Below, one piece after another: positions 30,082 through 38,599 of a DNA stretch of 64,000 nt (position 1 is the stretch's first letter; each line of letters begins with the position of its first letter). The notes under the pieces are model-generated. The model worked only from the letters and a program-made list of their open reading frames with translations, was not told where the DNA came from and ran no database searches. The DNA is taken from the NCBI RefSeq assembly GCF_014836405.1, contig NZ_JACSQU010000002.1, forward strand, positions 308,946 to 372,945, given 5' to 3'. The position numbers and the translations under genes are program-made. The DNA comes from Brevundimonas guildfordensis. Its GTDB lineage: Bacteria; Pseudomonadota; Alphaproteobacteria; Caulobacterales; Caulobacteraceae.

Positions 30082-30748
30082 TGAGCCTTTGTCACGAGCC
30101 CGCCGCTATCACGACGCCTGCGGGGCGGCGCACGGGCTGGACCTGGTCGGCGAGCGCTGGGCCTTGCTGGTCATCAGAGAACTCATGATGGGGCCGCGCC
30201 GTTTCAGCGACCTGCGAAAAGACCTGTGCGGGGTATCGGCCAATGTGCTGACGCAGCGCCTGGAGGGGTTGGAGGCTTCTGGCATCCTTCGTCGCCGCAA
30301 GCTGCCGCCGCCCGCCTCGGTCCAGGTCTATGAGCTGACCGACTGGGGCTATGAGATAGAGCCGGTCTTCATGGTGCTGGGCCGCTGGGCCGCGCGTTCG
30401 CCGCAGCACGATCCGGCGCTGCCGATCAGCGCCGTTTCCATCATGCAGTCGTTCAAGACCATGTTCGACGCCGACCGCGCCAGGGGCGCGACGATGCGCC
30501 TTGGCTTTGCGTTGGACGAGGATCGGATGGTCGTCACCATGGCCGACGGCAGGCTCGACGCCAGGCGCGGCGAGGTCGCGGACTGCGAGGTCATCGTGCG
30601 CGCTCCAGCCCGGGTCATCGCCGCCGCCGTGTACGGCAAGGTTCCGCTGGAGGCTCTGGAAGCCGACGGGGCGATGGTGATCGAGGGCCGCCGGGCGACG
30701 TTCGAGAGGTTCGTCGACTTTTTCCGTCTGCCGCAGAAGGCGGGGTAG
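30059..30748 (+). CDS. HxlR-type winged-helix regulator with C-terminal SCP2-like domain
   Basis: 229 residues. The HxlR DNA-binding domain spans ~15-110: the Cys in HDACGAAHGLDLVGERWALLVIRELM, then GPRRFSDLRKDL, VLTQRLEGLEASGILRRR and YELTDWG. Residues ~125-225 resemble an SCP2-like lipid/sterol-binding domain (LGFALDEDRMVVTMADGRL ... GKVPLEALEADGAMVIEGRRATFERFVDFF). It probably senses a hydrophobic ligand and controls the divergent VOC/SRPBCC operon. The ATG has no Shine-Dalgarno. It converges on a small gene 3 nt away. Confidence 0.85.
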   Translation: MKLEKVTTEPLSRARRYHDACGAAHGLDLVGERWALLVIRELMMGPRRFSDLRKDLCGVSANVLTQRLEGLEASGILRRRKLPPPASVQVYELTDWGYEIEPVFMVLGRWAARSPQHDPALPISAVSIMQSFKTMFDADRARGATMRLGFALDEDRMVVTMADGRLDARRGEVADCEVIVRAPARVIAAAVYGKVPLEALEADGAMVIEGRRATFERFVDFFRLPQKAG

Positions 30749-30751
30749 GGA

Positions 30752-30964
30752 CTAGACGAGGATATCCAGCAGGGTCGCGGTCATCCGGTCGGCTGTGCGG
30801 GCGACAGCGGCGTTGCCTGAGAACTCGCTCTTGGCGCGGATTTGCTCGACCGCCTCGACGGCGTAGTCATCTATTTGACCCGAGGCGACGCGACGTGCGC
30901 TGTCCTCTAGTCGGGCCGAAGCGGTCTGCATTCCTGCGGCGGCGATGCTGAGTGGCGGGATCAT
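30752..30964 (-). CDS. Mini protein resembling flagellar rod/hook termini
   Basis: 70 residues. The N-terminus (PLSIAAAGMQTASARLEDSARRVAS) looks like the first helix of flagellar rod/hook proteins (FlgB/C/E/G), and the end (SEFSGNAAVARTADRMTATLLDIL) looks like their C-terminal helix. The large middle domain is absent. No flagellar genes are near. It may be a free-standing fold that mimics the rod coiled coil; function unknown. Confidence 0.65.
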   Translation of the reverse strand: MIPPLSIAAAGMQTASARLEDSARRVASGQIDDYAVEAVEQIRAKSEFSGNAAVARTADRMTATLLDILV

Positions 30965-31114
30965 GGGCGGTCCTTCAGCGAGCGGACGTCTGATCCGCCG
31001 AGGATCAGGCGCGCATGGTCAACACTCGACAAATGGACGTGGTGAACGCCGGTCGATTTATGAAAATCGGCCCCACCGCGGCCCTTATTCGTGTATAGGG
31101 AGCGCCTTCCCCGA

Positions 31115-31145
31115 CGCCCGGCAGGCTGCGACGCCTCGCCGGGCG
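31115..31145 (+). promoter_or_regulatory. Hairpin in the presumed 5' leader of the DEAD-box helicase
   Basis: CGCCCGGC and GCCGGGCG form an 8-bp stem with a 15-nt loop about 45 nt upstream of the helicase ATG, downstream of a TATAGGG that could be a -10. It could shape a structured 5' UTR, as RNA-helicase genes often have, or end an upstream transcript. Confidence 0.35.
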
Positions 31146-31187
31146 CGGCCGTTTAACGGTCGCCTCATCTGAATTTCCAGGCCCTTC

Positions 31188-33194
31188 ATGCCCTTTCCCG
31201 CGATCCATCCCGCGCTTGACCGCGCGCTCATAAACAAGGGCTATGCCGAGCCCACGCCGGTCCAGGCGGCCGTGCTGGAAGGCCACGGCGAGGCGGATCT
31301 GCTGGTTTCGGCCCAGACGGGCTCGGGCAAGACGGTGGCCTTCGGCCTGGCGGCGGCGCCGACCCTGCTGGGCGAGGACGAGCGGTTCGGTCAGGCAGAT
31401 ACGCCGCTGATGCTGGCGATCGCCCCGACGCGCGAACTGGCGCTGCAGGTCGCGGCCGAGCTGGAGTGGCTCTATGCCGAGGCGGGCGCCAAGATCGTCA
31501 CCTGCGTCGGCGGCATGGACGCCCGCAAGGAGGCGCGCGCCCTGAACTACGGCGCCCACGTCGTGGTTGGCACGCCGGGCCGCCTGAAGGACCACATCGA
31601 CCGCGGGGCGCTTGACCTGTCGGCCGCCCGCGTCGTCGTGCTGGATGAAGCCGACGAGATGCTGGACATGGGTTTCCGCGAGGACCTGGAATACATCCTC
31701 GACCAGGCGCCGGAAGAGCGCCGCACCCTGCTGTTCTCGGCCACCATCGCCCGCGACATCGCGATCATGGCCAAGCGCTATCAGAAGGACGCGGTGCGCA
31801 TCGACACCGTCGACCGCAGCCAGCCGCACAACGACATCGAATACCGCGCCATGCGCATCGCGCCGAACGAGATCGAGCGCGCCGTGGTCAACGTGCTGCG
31901 CTATTTCGAGGCGCCGGGGGTGCTGGTGTTCTGCTCCACGCGGGATTCGGTGCGCCATCTTCAGGCCTCGCTGGTCGAGCGGGGCTTCGCCTCGGTGGCC
32001 CTGTCGGGCGAGATGGGCCAGCGCGAGCGCAATGAGGCGCTGCAGGCTCTGCGCGACCGCCGCGCCCGCGTCTGCGTCGCCACCGACGTGGCCGCGCGGG
32101 GCCTGGACCTGCCCGATCTGGGGCTGGTGATCCACGCCGAATTGCCGATCAACAAGGCGACCATGCTGCACCGCTCGGGCCGCACCGGCCGCGCGGGCAA
32201 AAAGGGGATCTCGGTCCTGCTGGTCCCGCACAGCCGTCGCCGCAAGGCCGAGATGCTGCTGGGCTCGGCCGGGGTCGAGGCCGTCTGGTCGGGCGCGCCG
32301 ACCGCCGAGGAAATCCGCGCTCAGGACGAACAGCGCCTGCTGGCCGCGCCCGTCTTCGCCGAGGAAGGCTCGGACGAGGATGCCGGTCTGATCGCGACGC
32401 TGGTCAAGGAGCGCACGCCGGACGATCTGGCCCGCGCCCTGCTGGTGCTGCTGCGCAAGAACCTGCCGGCGCCGGAAGATCTGACCGATCCTGGCGAAGG
32501 GCCGCAGCGCAAGCAACGCCGCGATCGCGACGCGGCAGGCGGCGACGACTACGCCCCCGCGCCATGGCCGGGCGATCGCCTGCAGCCGGACGAAGTCACC
32601 TGGTTCCGTCTGGACATCGGGCGCAACCGCAACGCCGATCCCAAATGGCTGATCCCGCTGATCTGCCGCATCGGCGGCGTGACCAAGCAGCAGATCGGCT
32701 CGATCCGCACCTTCCCCGAAGAGACGCGCTTCGAGATCGCCCTGAGCCACGCCGACGCCTTCCGCGCCGCCGCCGCCCAGAGCAAGGAAGAGGCCCGGAT
32801 CACCCCGTCCGAGGCGCCGACGCCTGGGTCGATGAAGGGCGCGCGCAATCGCAATGCTGAACGGGACGGCGAGGCTCGCCCCTACGCCAAGAAGCCGTTC
32901 CGCCGCGACGAGGACGGCCAGGGCCGCCCGCCGTTCAAGAAGAAGCCGTGGAGCCCTGACGGCGACGCGGGCCGCAGCGCAGATGGCGAACGCCCCTTCA
33001 AGAAGAAGCCCTATGCGCCCCGCGCGGATGTCGCGCCGGGCGAGGGCGGCTTCAGCAAGAAGCCGGGCTTCAAGGACAAGGGCGACAAGAAGCCCTTCAC
33101 GCCCAAGCCGGGCTTTAAGGGCAAGCCGGACTTCAAGGCAGGCGCCAAGCCTTTCGCCAAGGGTCCAAAGAAGGCGGGCAAGCGCTTCGATTGA
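31188..33194 (+). CDS. DEAD-box ATP-dependent RNA helicase with DbpA-type RNA-binding domain
   Basis: 668 residues. Complete helicase core: Q motif GYAEPTPVQ, AQTGSGKT, PTRELALQ, GTPGRL, DEAD, SAT, ATDVAARGLD and HRSGRTGRAG. Residues ~464-520 form a DbpA/CsdA-like RNA-binding domain (WFRLDIGRNRNADPKWLIPLICRIGGV). The last ~120 residues are a basic, low-complexity tail with repeated Lys-Lys-Pro-Phe and Pro-Gly-Phe-Lys units. It probably remodels rRNA or mRNA in ribosome assembly or RNA decay. It resembles DeaD/CsdA, but the exact orthologue is uncertain. Confidence 0.94.
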   Translation: MPFPAIHPALDRALINKGYAEPTPVQAAVLEGHGEADLLVSAQTGSGKTVAFGLAAAPTLLGEDERFGQADTPLMLAIAPTRELALQVAAELEWLYAEAGAKIVTCVGGMDARKEARALNYGAHVVVGTPGRLKDHIDRGALDLSAARVVVLDEADEMLDMGFREDLEYILDQAPEERRTLLFSATIARDIAIMAKRYQKDAVRIDTVDRSQPHNDIEYRAMRIAPNEIERAVVNVLRYFEAPGVLVFCSTRDSVRHLQASLVERGFASVALSGEMGQRERNEALQALRDRRARVCVATDVAARGLDLPDLGLVIHAELPINKATMLHRSGRTGRAGKKGISVLLVPHSRRRKAEMLLGSAGVEAVWSGAPTAEEIRAQDEQRLLAAPVFAEEGSDEDAGLIATLVKERTPDDLARALLVLLRKNLPAPEDLTDPGEGPQRKQRRDRDAAGGDDYAPAPWPGDRLQPDEVTWFRLDIGRNRNADPKWLIPLICRIGGVTKQQIGSIRTFPEETRFEIALSHADAFRAAAAQSKEEARITPSEAPTPGSMKGARNRNAERDGEARPYAKKPFRRDEDGQGRPPFKKKPWSPDGDAGRSADGERPFKKKPYAPRADVAPGEGGFSKKPGFKDKGDKKPFTPKPGFKGKPDFKAGAKPFAKGPKKAGKRFD

Positions 33195-33258
33195 TCGTTG
33201 ATCCCTGATCGATGATCCCTGACTTGCCCCCGACGCGATCCGGGGGCAGGCTGGGGCC

Positions 33259-33579
33259 ATGAGCATCGAGCAATCCCAAGGGCGGTACGCCTCGTTCGAG
33301 GCCTTCTACCCCTATTACATCCACGAGCACTCCAACCGGACGTGCCGACGCATCCATGTGATCGGGACGGGGCTGGTGATTGCGGCCTTCATCGCCTTTG
33401 TGGCGACGCGCAACGCCTGGTGGCTGCTGGCTATGCCGCTGATCGGCTACGGCTTCGCCTGGGTCGGGCATTTCTTCTTTGAGAAGAACCGGCCGGCGAC
33501 GTTCAAATATCCGCTCTGGAGCCTGATGGGCGATTTCCGTCTGTTCTTCGAGACGGTCAGCGGCAAGCGGAAGTTCTGA
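33259..33579 (+). CDS. DUF962 / Mpo1-like membrane protein
   Basis: A 106-residue protein with two central hydrophobic segments and the family's His motifs: FYPYYIHEHSNRTCRRIHVIGTG and GYGFAWVGHFFFEKNRPATFKYPLWSLMGDF. Yeast Mpo1 is an iron-dependent dioxygenase acting on 2-hydroxy fatty acids; whether the bacterial members do this is not established. The His residues (HEH, RRIH, GHFFFEKN) that would bind metal are present. A bidirectional terminator follows. Confidence 0.9.
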   Translation: MSIEQSQGRYASFEAFYPYYIHEHSNRTCRRIHVIGTGLVIAAFIAFVATRNAWWLLAMPLIGYGFAWVGHFFFEKNRPATFKYPLWSLMGDFRLFFETVSGKRKF

Positions 33580-33599
33580 GGTCGAACTGAAGCGCAACG

Positions 33600-33636
33600 A
33601 AAAAGGGCGGCCGGTTCGATCCGGCCGCCCTTTTTG
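33600..33636. terminator. Bidirectional terminator
   Basis: A perfect GGGCGGCCGG / CCGGCCGCCC stem (33605-33630) is flanked by AAAAA on the left and TTTTT on the right. It serves the convergent DUF962 and 3D-domain genes. Confidence 0.92.
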
Positions 33637-33654
33637 TCGTCAGGCTGAAGGGCC

Positions 33655-34218
33655 TTAGTTCGAGGCCGTTTCCCAAGCCGGGGGGCAGCCGTCGAAATCG
33701 CCGGCGTCGGCGATGGTCAGGGTCTTCATATTCAGGCTCATGGCCGGGCGCATCGAGGCGCGGCCGTGGCCGGTGTAGAGATCGATCTTGGCGCCCTTGA
33801 TCGCGCCGCCGGTGTCGGAGGCGTACCAATAGCCGTCGTGCACTTCGCCGTTGGACAAGGGCAGGCCGACCGTCTCGCGGATGAACAGCTTGGTGCGGCG
33901 TGGGATGACGCGCGGGTCAACCGCGACCGTGCGCATCGGAATGGGGCGGCAACCCAGGGAATCGTTGCCGGTCGCCCCGCCGCCGCCGGCGTGATACAGG
34001 CGGGCCGAGGCGCGCCAGTCGGGATCGCCGGACATCAGCTCGAGCTGTTCGGCCGACAGATCCGCCGTTTCGGCGGTTTTGATGGAACCAGGGGCCGTCG
34101 CGGCGGCTTCTACGATTGCGGCGTCGCGGACGACGGCGGTGTCGTAAGGGACAGGCTCTCCGGACCCGGAGAAGGCCATGGTCCATAGCGTGGCAAGCGC
34201 GGCGGCCGTGCTCAACAT
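33655..34218 (-). CDS. 3D-domain protein
   Basis: 187 residues with a short hydrophobic N-terminal signal (MLSTAAALATLWTMAFS). The C-terminal half is a 3D (MltA-like double-psi barrel) domain: SLGCRPIPMRTVAVDPRVIPRRTKLFIRE, then GYWYASDTGGAIKGAKIDLYTG with the conserved aspartates. 3D domains occur in lytic transglycosylases and cell-wall-binding proteins. It lacks the rest of MltA, so it may be a stand-alone wall protein. Confidence 0.85.
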   Translation of the reverse strand: MLSTAAALATLWTMAFSGSGEPVPYDTAVVRDAAIVEAAATAPGSIKTAETADLSAEQLELMSGDPDWRASARLYHAGGGGATGNDSLGCRPIPMRTVAVDPRVIPRRTKLFIRETVGLPLSNGEVHDGYWYASDTGGAIKGAKIDLYTGHGRASMRPAMSLNMKTLTIADAGDFDGCPPAWETASN

Positions 34219-34612
34219 CGATCAAACTTCATGCAGCACCGGTCCCGACACGCTCCGGCACGGCGGTTTCTGACGATCAATTGCGGCGCAATTGCGGCGA
34301 ATGAGATCAGTCGCTGTATCGGTAGTGGATAAGGCGCAAATGCGGCTAGTCTATCGCGGGTCTGTCTTAGAATGTGATGGCCTGACGACATAAGTATTGG
34401 CCGGATTTAAGTTCTATACTTTGATGTGTGCCAGCTGCGTTAACGACTTGATTGTGTCCGCTAACACTTTATTGGCAAGAAAAGCTGGCGGTGAAGTCAA
34501 GATAACGGCGGCGTGATCGGCGCTGCGACCGTCGTCTCGTGCGGGTAGAGGCGAGCGTAGGAATGGGATAAGCCGACGTTTCCCCTCCTGAATTTTCCGA
34601 TGGCGCCGCCTC
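34219..34612. other. Intergenic region with an 11-bp tandem repeat
   Basis: 394 bases between the divergent 3D-domain and S1/P1 nuclease genes. CAATTGCGGCG occurs twice in perfect tandem (34278-34288, 34289-34299). The stretch 34310-34500 is AT-richer and should hold both promoters. No open frame looks coding. Confidence 0.5.
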
Positions 34613-35644
34613 ATGAACCGACAAGTCAAACGACTGATGATTTCCGCCGCCGCCTTGATGCTGATCGCGGCGCCGGCCGTGCAGGTCGAGGCCTGGGGCA
34701 GTTCGGGGCACAGGGTGATCGGCGTGACGGCGATGCGTCACCTGCCTGGGGATCTGCCGGGCTTCCTGCGCACCGCCGGGGCCGCCGCCGACGTCGGCGA
34801 GTATTCGCGCGAGCCGGACCGCTGGAAGGGCGCGGGTCAGCCGCACGACCGCGAGCGCGACACCGCCCACTTCGTCGACATGGATGATGAGGGCCGGGTG
34901 ATGGACGCGCGCGGCATGACCATGGCCGATCTGCCGCGTCTCAAGTCTGAATACGACGCCGCCCTGATCCGCGCCGGTCTGGACGTGGATAAGGCGGGTT
35001 ATCTGCCCTACGCCATCATGGACGCCTGGCAGAACCTGGAGCGCGACTTCGCCTATTGGCGCGTGCTGAGCGCCGCTGAGGCGCGCGAGCCGGACCTGGC
35101 CAAACAGGCCTGGTATCGCGCCGACCGGCAGCGCCGCGAGCAACTGATCCTGCGCGACATAGGCGTGTTGAGCCACTTCGTCGGCGATGCGTCCCAGCCG
35201 CACCACACGACCATCCACTTCAACGGCTGGGCCGGCGAGACGAACCCTGAGCGTTTCACCACCTCGCGACGCACCCACGGCGACTTTGAAGGCGCCTTCA
35301 CCAGCCGAACCCTGCGTCAGGATGCGGTCGAGGCAGCCATGATCCCGATGAACATCGAGGGGTTCGACCTGCGGGCCCGCACGGCCTCGCACCTGAACGC
35401 CACCCTGGCCACGGTCATCCCCTTCTATCGCATGGAGAAGGCGGGCGCGTTCAAGGACACGGATCCGCGCGGCGCGGTCTTTGTCACCGAGCGGCTGGCG
35501 GCTGGCGCGTCGGAACTGCGCGACTTCGTGTCGGCCGCCTGGCGCGTGTCGGCCAGCAGCAGCATCGGCTGGCCCGCAGTCAAGGTCGCCGAGGTCGAGG
35601 CTGGACGCGTCGATCCCTGGACCTCGATGGTCGGCGAAGACTGA
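34613..35644 (+). CDS. Secreted S1/P1-type nuclease
   Basis: 343 residues with a signal peptide ending at VEA, so the mature protein starts with Trp28 (WGSSGHRVI), the N-terminal Trp that binds zinc in the S1/P1 and phospholipase C superfamily. Further ligands appear in HFVDMDD and LSHFVGDASQPHH. These enzymes cut single-stranded nucleic acids and remove 3'-phosphates, in the periplasm or outside. A nucleoside hydrolase and a ribokinase follow on the same strand. A His/Asp set for three zincs seems present. Confidence 0.88.
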   Translation: MNRQVKRLMISAAALMLIAAPAVQVEAWGSSGHRVIGVTAMRHLPGDLPGFLRTAGAAADVGEYSREPDRWKGAGQPHDRERDTAHFVDMDDEGRVMDARGMTMADLPRLKSEYDAALIRAGLDVDKAGYLPYAIMDAWQNLERDFAYWRVLSAAEAREPDLAKQAWYRADRQRREQLILRDIGVLSHFVGDASQPHHTTIHFNGWAGETNPERFTTSRRTHGDFEGAFTSRTLRQDAVEAAMIPMNIEGFDLRARTASHLNATLATVIPFYRMEKAGAFKDTDPRGAVFVTERLAAGASELRDFVSAAWRVSASSSIGWPAVKVAEVEAGRVDPWTSMVGED

Positions 35645-35696
35645 TCTCAGGCGAAGCGCGATTGATTCGCGCGGCGGCAGGCGGCACATCAGGCCG

Positions 35697-36632
35697 GTGA
35701 AACAGAGCCTGATCATCGATTGCGACCCGGGCGTGGACGACGCCACCGGGTTGCTGACCGCCTTCGCCTCGCCTGACCTCGACTTGCTGGCCGTGACGAC
35801 GGTCGGGGGCAACGTCAGCGCCGCCAAGACCGCGCGCAACGCGCGCATCCTGCGCCAAATCGCGAGGCGGGAGGACGTGCCTGTCTATGCCGGCGCTGAA
35901 CGGCCGCTGCGCCGCGCCCCCGCCGGGGCGGGCGAGTTTCACGGACGCGAAGGTCTGGGCGACCTGACGCCCTTCGAGCCCGTGGGCCCGGTCGCCGAGG
36001 GTACGGCGGCGGGCGCCATCGTGCAGCAGGTGATGGCGCGCCCGGCTGGCTCCGTGGCCCTGGCGGTCATGGGGCCGATGACCAATCTGGCCCTGGCCCT
36101 GCGCGCCGAGCCTACGCTGGCGGCGCATCTGGGACCGGTGGTGGTCATGGGCGGCGCGCGCAGCGAGGGCGGCAACATCACCGCCTCGGCCGAATTCAAC
36201 ATCTGGGCCGACCCGGACGCGGCGGCCGAGGTCTTCGCGTCCGGCTGCCGCATGATCGTCATGGGGCTGGACGTCACCCACCAGGTGCGGGCGACCGAGG
36301 CGAGGATCGCGTCGATTGAGGCCCTGCCCACGGCCTCGGCGAAGACGGCGGCGGCGATGCTGCGCTTCTCCCAGCGGGTAGAGCGGCAGATCGTCGGCTG
36401 GGACGCCGGGCCTCTGCATGATCCCTGCACGGTCGCCTGGCTGCTGAAGCCGGATCTGTTCGAGCTCAGGCCCTGCCGCATCGAGGTCGAGACCGAAAGC
36501 GAACTGACCCGCGGCCACACGGCGGTCGAGTTCCGCGTCGATGCGGCGAACGCCGACCACTTCTGGGCGACCAAGGCCGATGCGGCCGGAATCTTCGCCT
36601 TGATCACCCAGCGTTTGGGAGAAGGCGCATGA
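35697..36632 (+). CDS. Nucleoside hydrolase (IunH family)
   Basis: 311 residues from GTG 35697. It hydrolyses ribonucleosides to base and ribose. The calcium-binding signature DCDPGVDD (8-15) is complete; VMGPMTNLALAL and AEFNIWADPDAA line the ribose site; HDPCTVAWLL supplies the catalytic-side His. Length is normal. The GTG was chosen because family similarity starts there; the frame upstream overlaps the nuclease gene. It ends in an ATGA overlap with ribokinase. Confidence 0.92.
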   Translation: MKQSLIIDCDPGVDDATGLLTAFASPDLDLLAVTTVGGNVSAAKTARNARILRQIARREDVPVYAGAERPLRRAPAGAGEFHGREGLGDLTPFEPVGPVAEGTAAGAIVQQVMARPAGSVALAVMGPMTNLALALRAEPTLAAHLGPVVVMGGARSEGGNITASAEFNIWADPDAAAEVFASGCRMIVMGLDVTHQVRATEARIASIEALPTASAKTAAAMLRFSQRVERQIVGWDAGPLHDPCTVAWLLKPDLFELRPCRIEVETESELTRGHTAVEFRVDAANADHFWATKADAAGIFALITQRLGEGA

Positions 36633-37483
36633 GGATCACCGTCGTCGGCTCGATCAATCTGGATTTCGTCGCGGCCGCGCCGTCCTTGCCCGCGCCGGGC
36701 GAGACGGTGACGGGGGCGAGCCTGTCGCGTCATCCGGGCGGCAAGGGCGCCAATCAGGCGCTGGCGGCGCGCCGGCTGGGCGCGGAGGTCAGTCTGATCG
36801 GGCGCGTGGGCGACGACGAGATGTCCGGCGCGGCGGTCGCCCTGATGCTGGCGCACGGGGTTGATCTGTCGGGGGTGGAGACGGACATCGCGGCGCCGAC
36901 AGGCGTAGCCCTGATCACGGTCGATCCGACCGGCGAGAACCAGATCACCGTGGCCGCCGGCGCCAACCATTTCGCCACGCCGGAACAACTGCCTGCGCGC
37001 ATCGAATGCCCGCTCATCGCTCAGCTGGAGCTGCCCATAGAGACGGTCGAGGCGGCGGTCGGGCGGGCGACGGACTTCGTCTGCGTCAACCTGGCGCCCG
37101 CCGCGCCGGTGTCGGAGGCCTTGTTGCGCCGGGCCGACCTGCTGGTGGTCAATGAGACGGAGGCCGCCTTCTACGGCGACGCTTTGCACGTCGGCGGGGG
37201 CATGGTGGTCGTGACCAAGGGCGCGCGCGGGGCGGTCATGTATCGCCGCGGGGTCGAGATGGCCTGGGCCACGCCGCCGCGCATCAAGGCCGTCGATGCG
37301 GTGGGGGCGGGCGACGCCTTTGTCGGGGCGATCACGGTCGCGCTGCTAGAGGGCATGACGCCGAATGACGCGCTGCATTTCGCCTGTGCGGCCGGGGCGC
37401 TGGCGGCGACCCGGCCGGGCGCGCAGCCATCGCTGGGCGACCGCGCCGAAGTCGAGGCCCTGATGGCTCAGGGCGCCGCGTAA
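36629..37483 (+). CDS. rbsK: Ribokinase (PfkB family)
   Basis: A 284-residue sugar kinase that makes ribose-5-phosphate from ribose and ATP. Signature 1 is HPGGKGANQALAARRLG; the anion-hole and base motif is DAVGAGDAFVGA with catalytic Asp229; NETEA is also present. Slightly shorter than the usual ~305 residues. Translational coupling to the nucleoside hydrolase fits use of the ribose released there. Confidence 0.93.
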   Translation: MRITVVGSINLDFVAAAPSLPAPGETVTGASLSRHPGGKGANQALAARRLGAEVSLIGRVGDDEMSGAAVALMLAHGVDLSGVETDIAAPTGVALITVDPTGENQITVAAGANHFATPEQLPARIECPLIAQLELPIETVEAAVGRATDFVCVNLAPAAPVSEALLRRADLLVVNETEAAFYGDALHVGGGMVVVTKGARGAVMYRRGVEMAWATPPRIKAVDAVGAGDAFVGAITVALLEGMTPNDALHFACAAGALAATRPGAQPSLGDRAEVEALMAQGAA

Positions 37484-37486
37484 CGC

Positions 37487-37696
37487 TCAGTCGCGGTCGT
37501 ACAGACGCATGACGGCCAGGGCGCCGATGGTGGTCAGAACACCCAGGGCGAAGGCGCCGACCAAAGAGCTGGTGGCGGCGGCGGTGGAGACCGTCACCGG
37601 GCGCTTTGCGTACCATTGCACGATCTCGCCGGCATGGGCGTGGTCGATGCCTTCGTCATAGGCTTCGTCCAGATAGGTGTCGTCAGCGGCGGCCAT
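37487..37696 (-). CDS. Small single-helix membrane protein, hypothetical
   Basis: 69 residues: an acidic N-terminal half (DDTYLDEAYDEGIDHAHAGEIVQWY), then one transmembrane helix (~38-63) and a short charged end. No family recognised. It ends 3 nt from the convergent ribokinase gene. Confidence 0.6.
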   Translation of the reverse strand: MAAADDTYLDEAYDEGIDHAHAGEIVQWYAKRPVTVSTAAATSSLVGAFALGVLTTIGALAVMRLYDRD

Positions 37697-37821
37697 CGGC
37701 GTCTCCCAAACATGCCCGCGCTTAATCCCCGGCGCGGTCCGGCGGTTCCCCTCACGTGACAGAAGGGAGCCTGTCCATTAAAGGACCTGCCCCAACTTAC
37801 AAATTCCTGTCGGGTGAGACC

Positions 37822-38592
37822 ATGGCCGGCCATTCGAAATTCAAGAACATCATGCACCGCAAGGGGCGCGCCGATGCCGTGCGCTCCAAGCTCTTTTCGC
37901 GTCTGTCACGGGAAATCACCGTGGCGGCCAAGTCGGGGATGCCCGACCCGGCGATGAACCCCCGGCTGCGCCTGGCGGTGAACAACGCCAAGGCCGAATC
38001 GATGCCGAAGGACAACATCGAGCGCGCCATCAAGAAGGCCTCGGGCGGCGAAGTCGATGCGATGGAGGAAATCCGCTACGAGGGCCGCGGCCCCGGCGGC
38101 GTCCAGGTCATCGTCGAGGTGCTGACCGACAACCGCAACCGCGCCGCCTCGGGCGTGCGCTCGGCCTTCGCCAAGAATGGCGGGGCGCTGGGCGAATCGG
38201 GCTCGGTCACCTTCATGTGGGACCGGGTGGGCGAGATTCGCTATCCGGCCGAGGCTGGGTCCGAGGACGCCGTCATGGAAGCCGCCATCGAGGCCGGCGC
38301 CCAGGACGTCGAGAGCGACCTGGTCAAGCCGGACATCTATGAGGACGCGCCGGGCCACACCATCTGGACCGCCTTCGAGGACCTGAACGAGGTGGCCGAG
38401 GCCATGTCCAAGGTGCTGGGCGATCCCAAGTCGACCGCCATCGTCTGGAAGCCGCAGTCGGAAATCGACCTGGAGGGCGATTCCGTCGGCACCCTGTTCA
38501 AGCTTCTGGACGCGCTGGACGCCGAAGACGACGTGCAGCAGGTCTACTCCAACGAAAACATCTCGGACGAAGACGCGGCCAAGTTCGCGGGC
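37822..38592 (+). CDS. yebC: YebC/PmpR family protein
   Basis: A 256-residue YebC-type protein; the annotation ends before the TGA stop at 38593-38595. The start [23 protein letters not shown] is the family opening. The family has been described as a transcriptional regulator and, more recently, as a translation factor acting on difficult proline stretches. [23 protein letters not shown] and [16 protein letters not shown] are the central conserved blocks. An in-frame ATG at 37756 is upstream but lacks family similarity. Confidence 0.93.
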
Positions 38593-38599
38593 TGATCGC

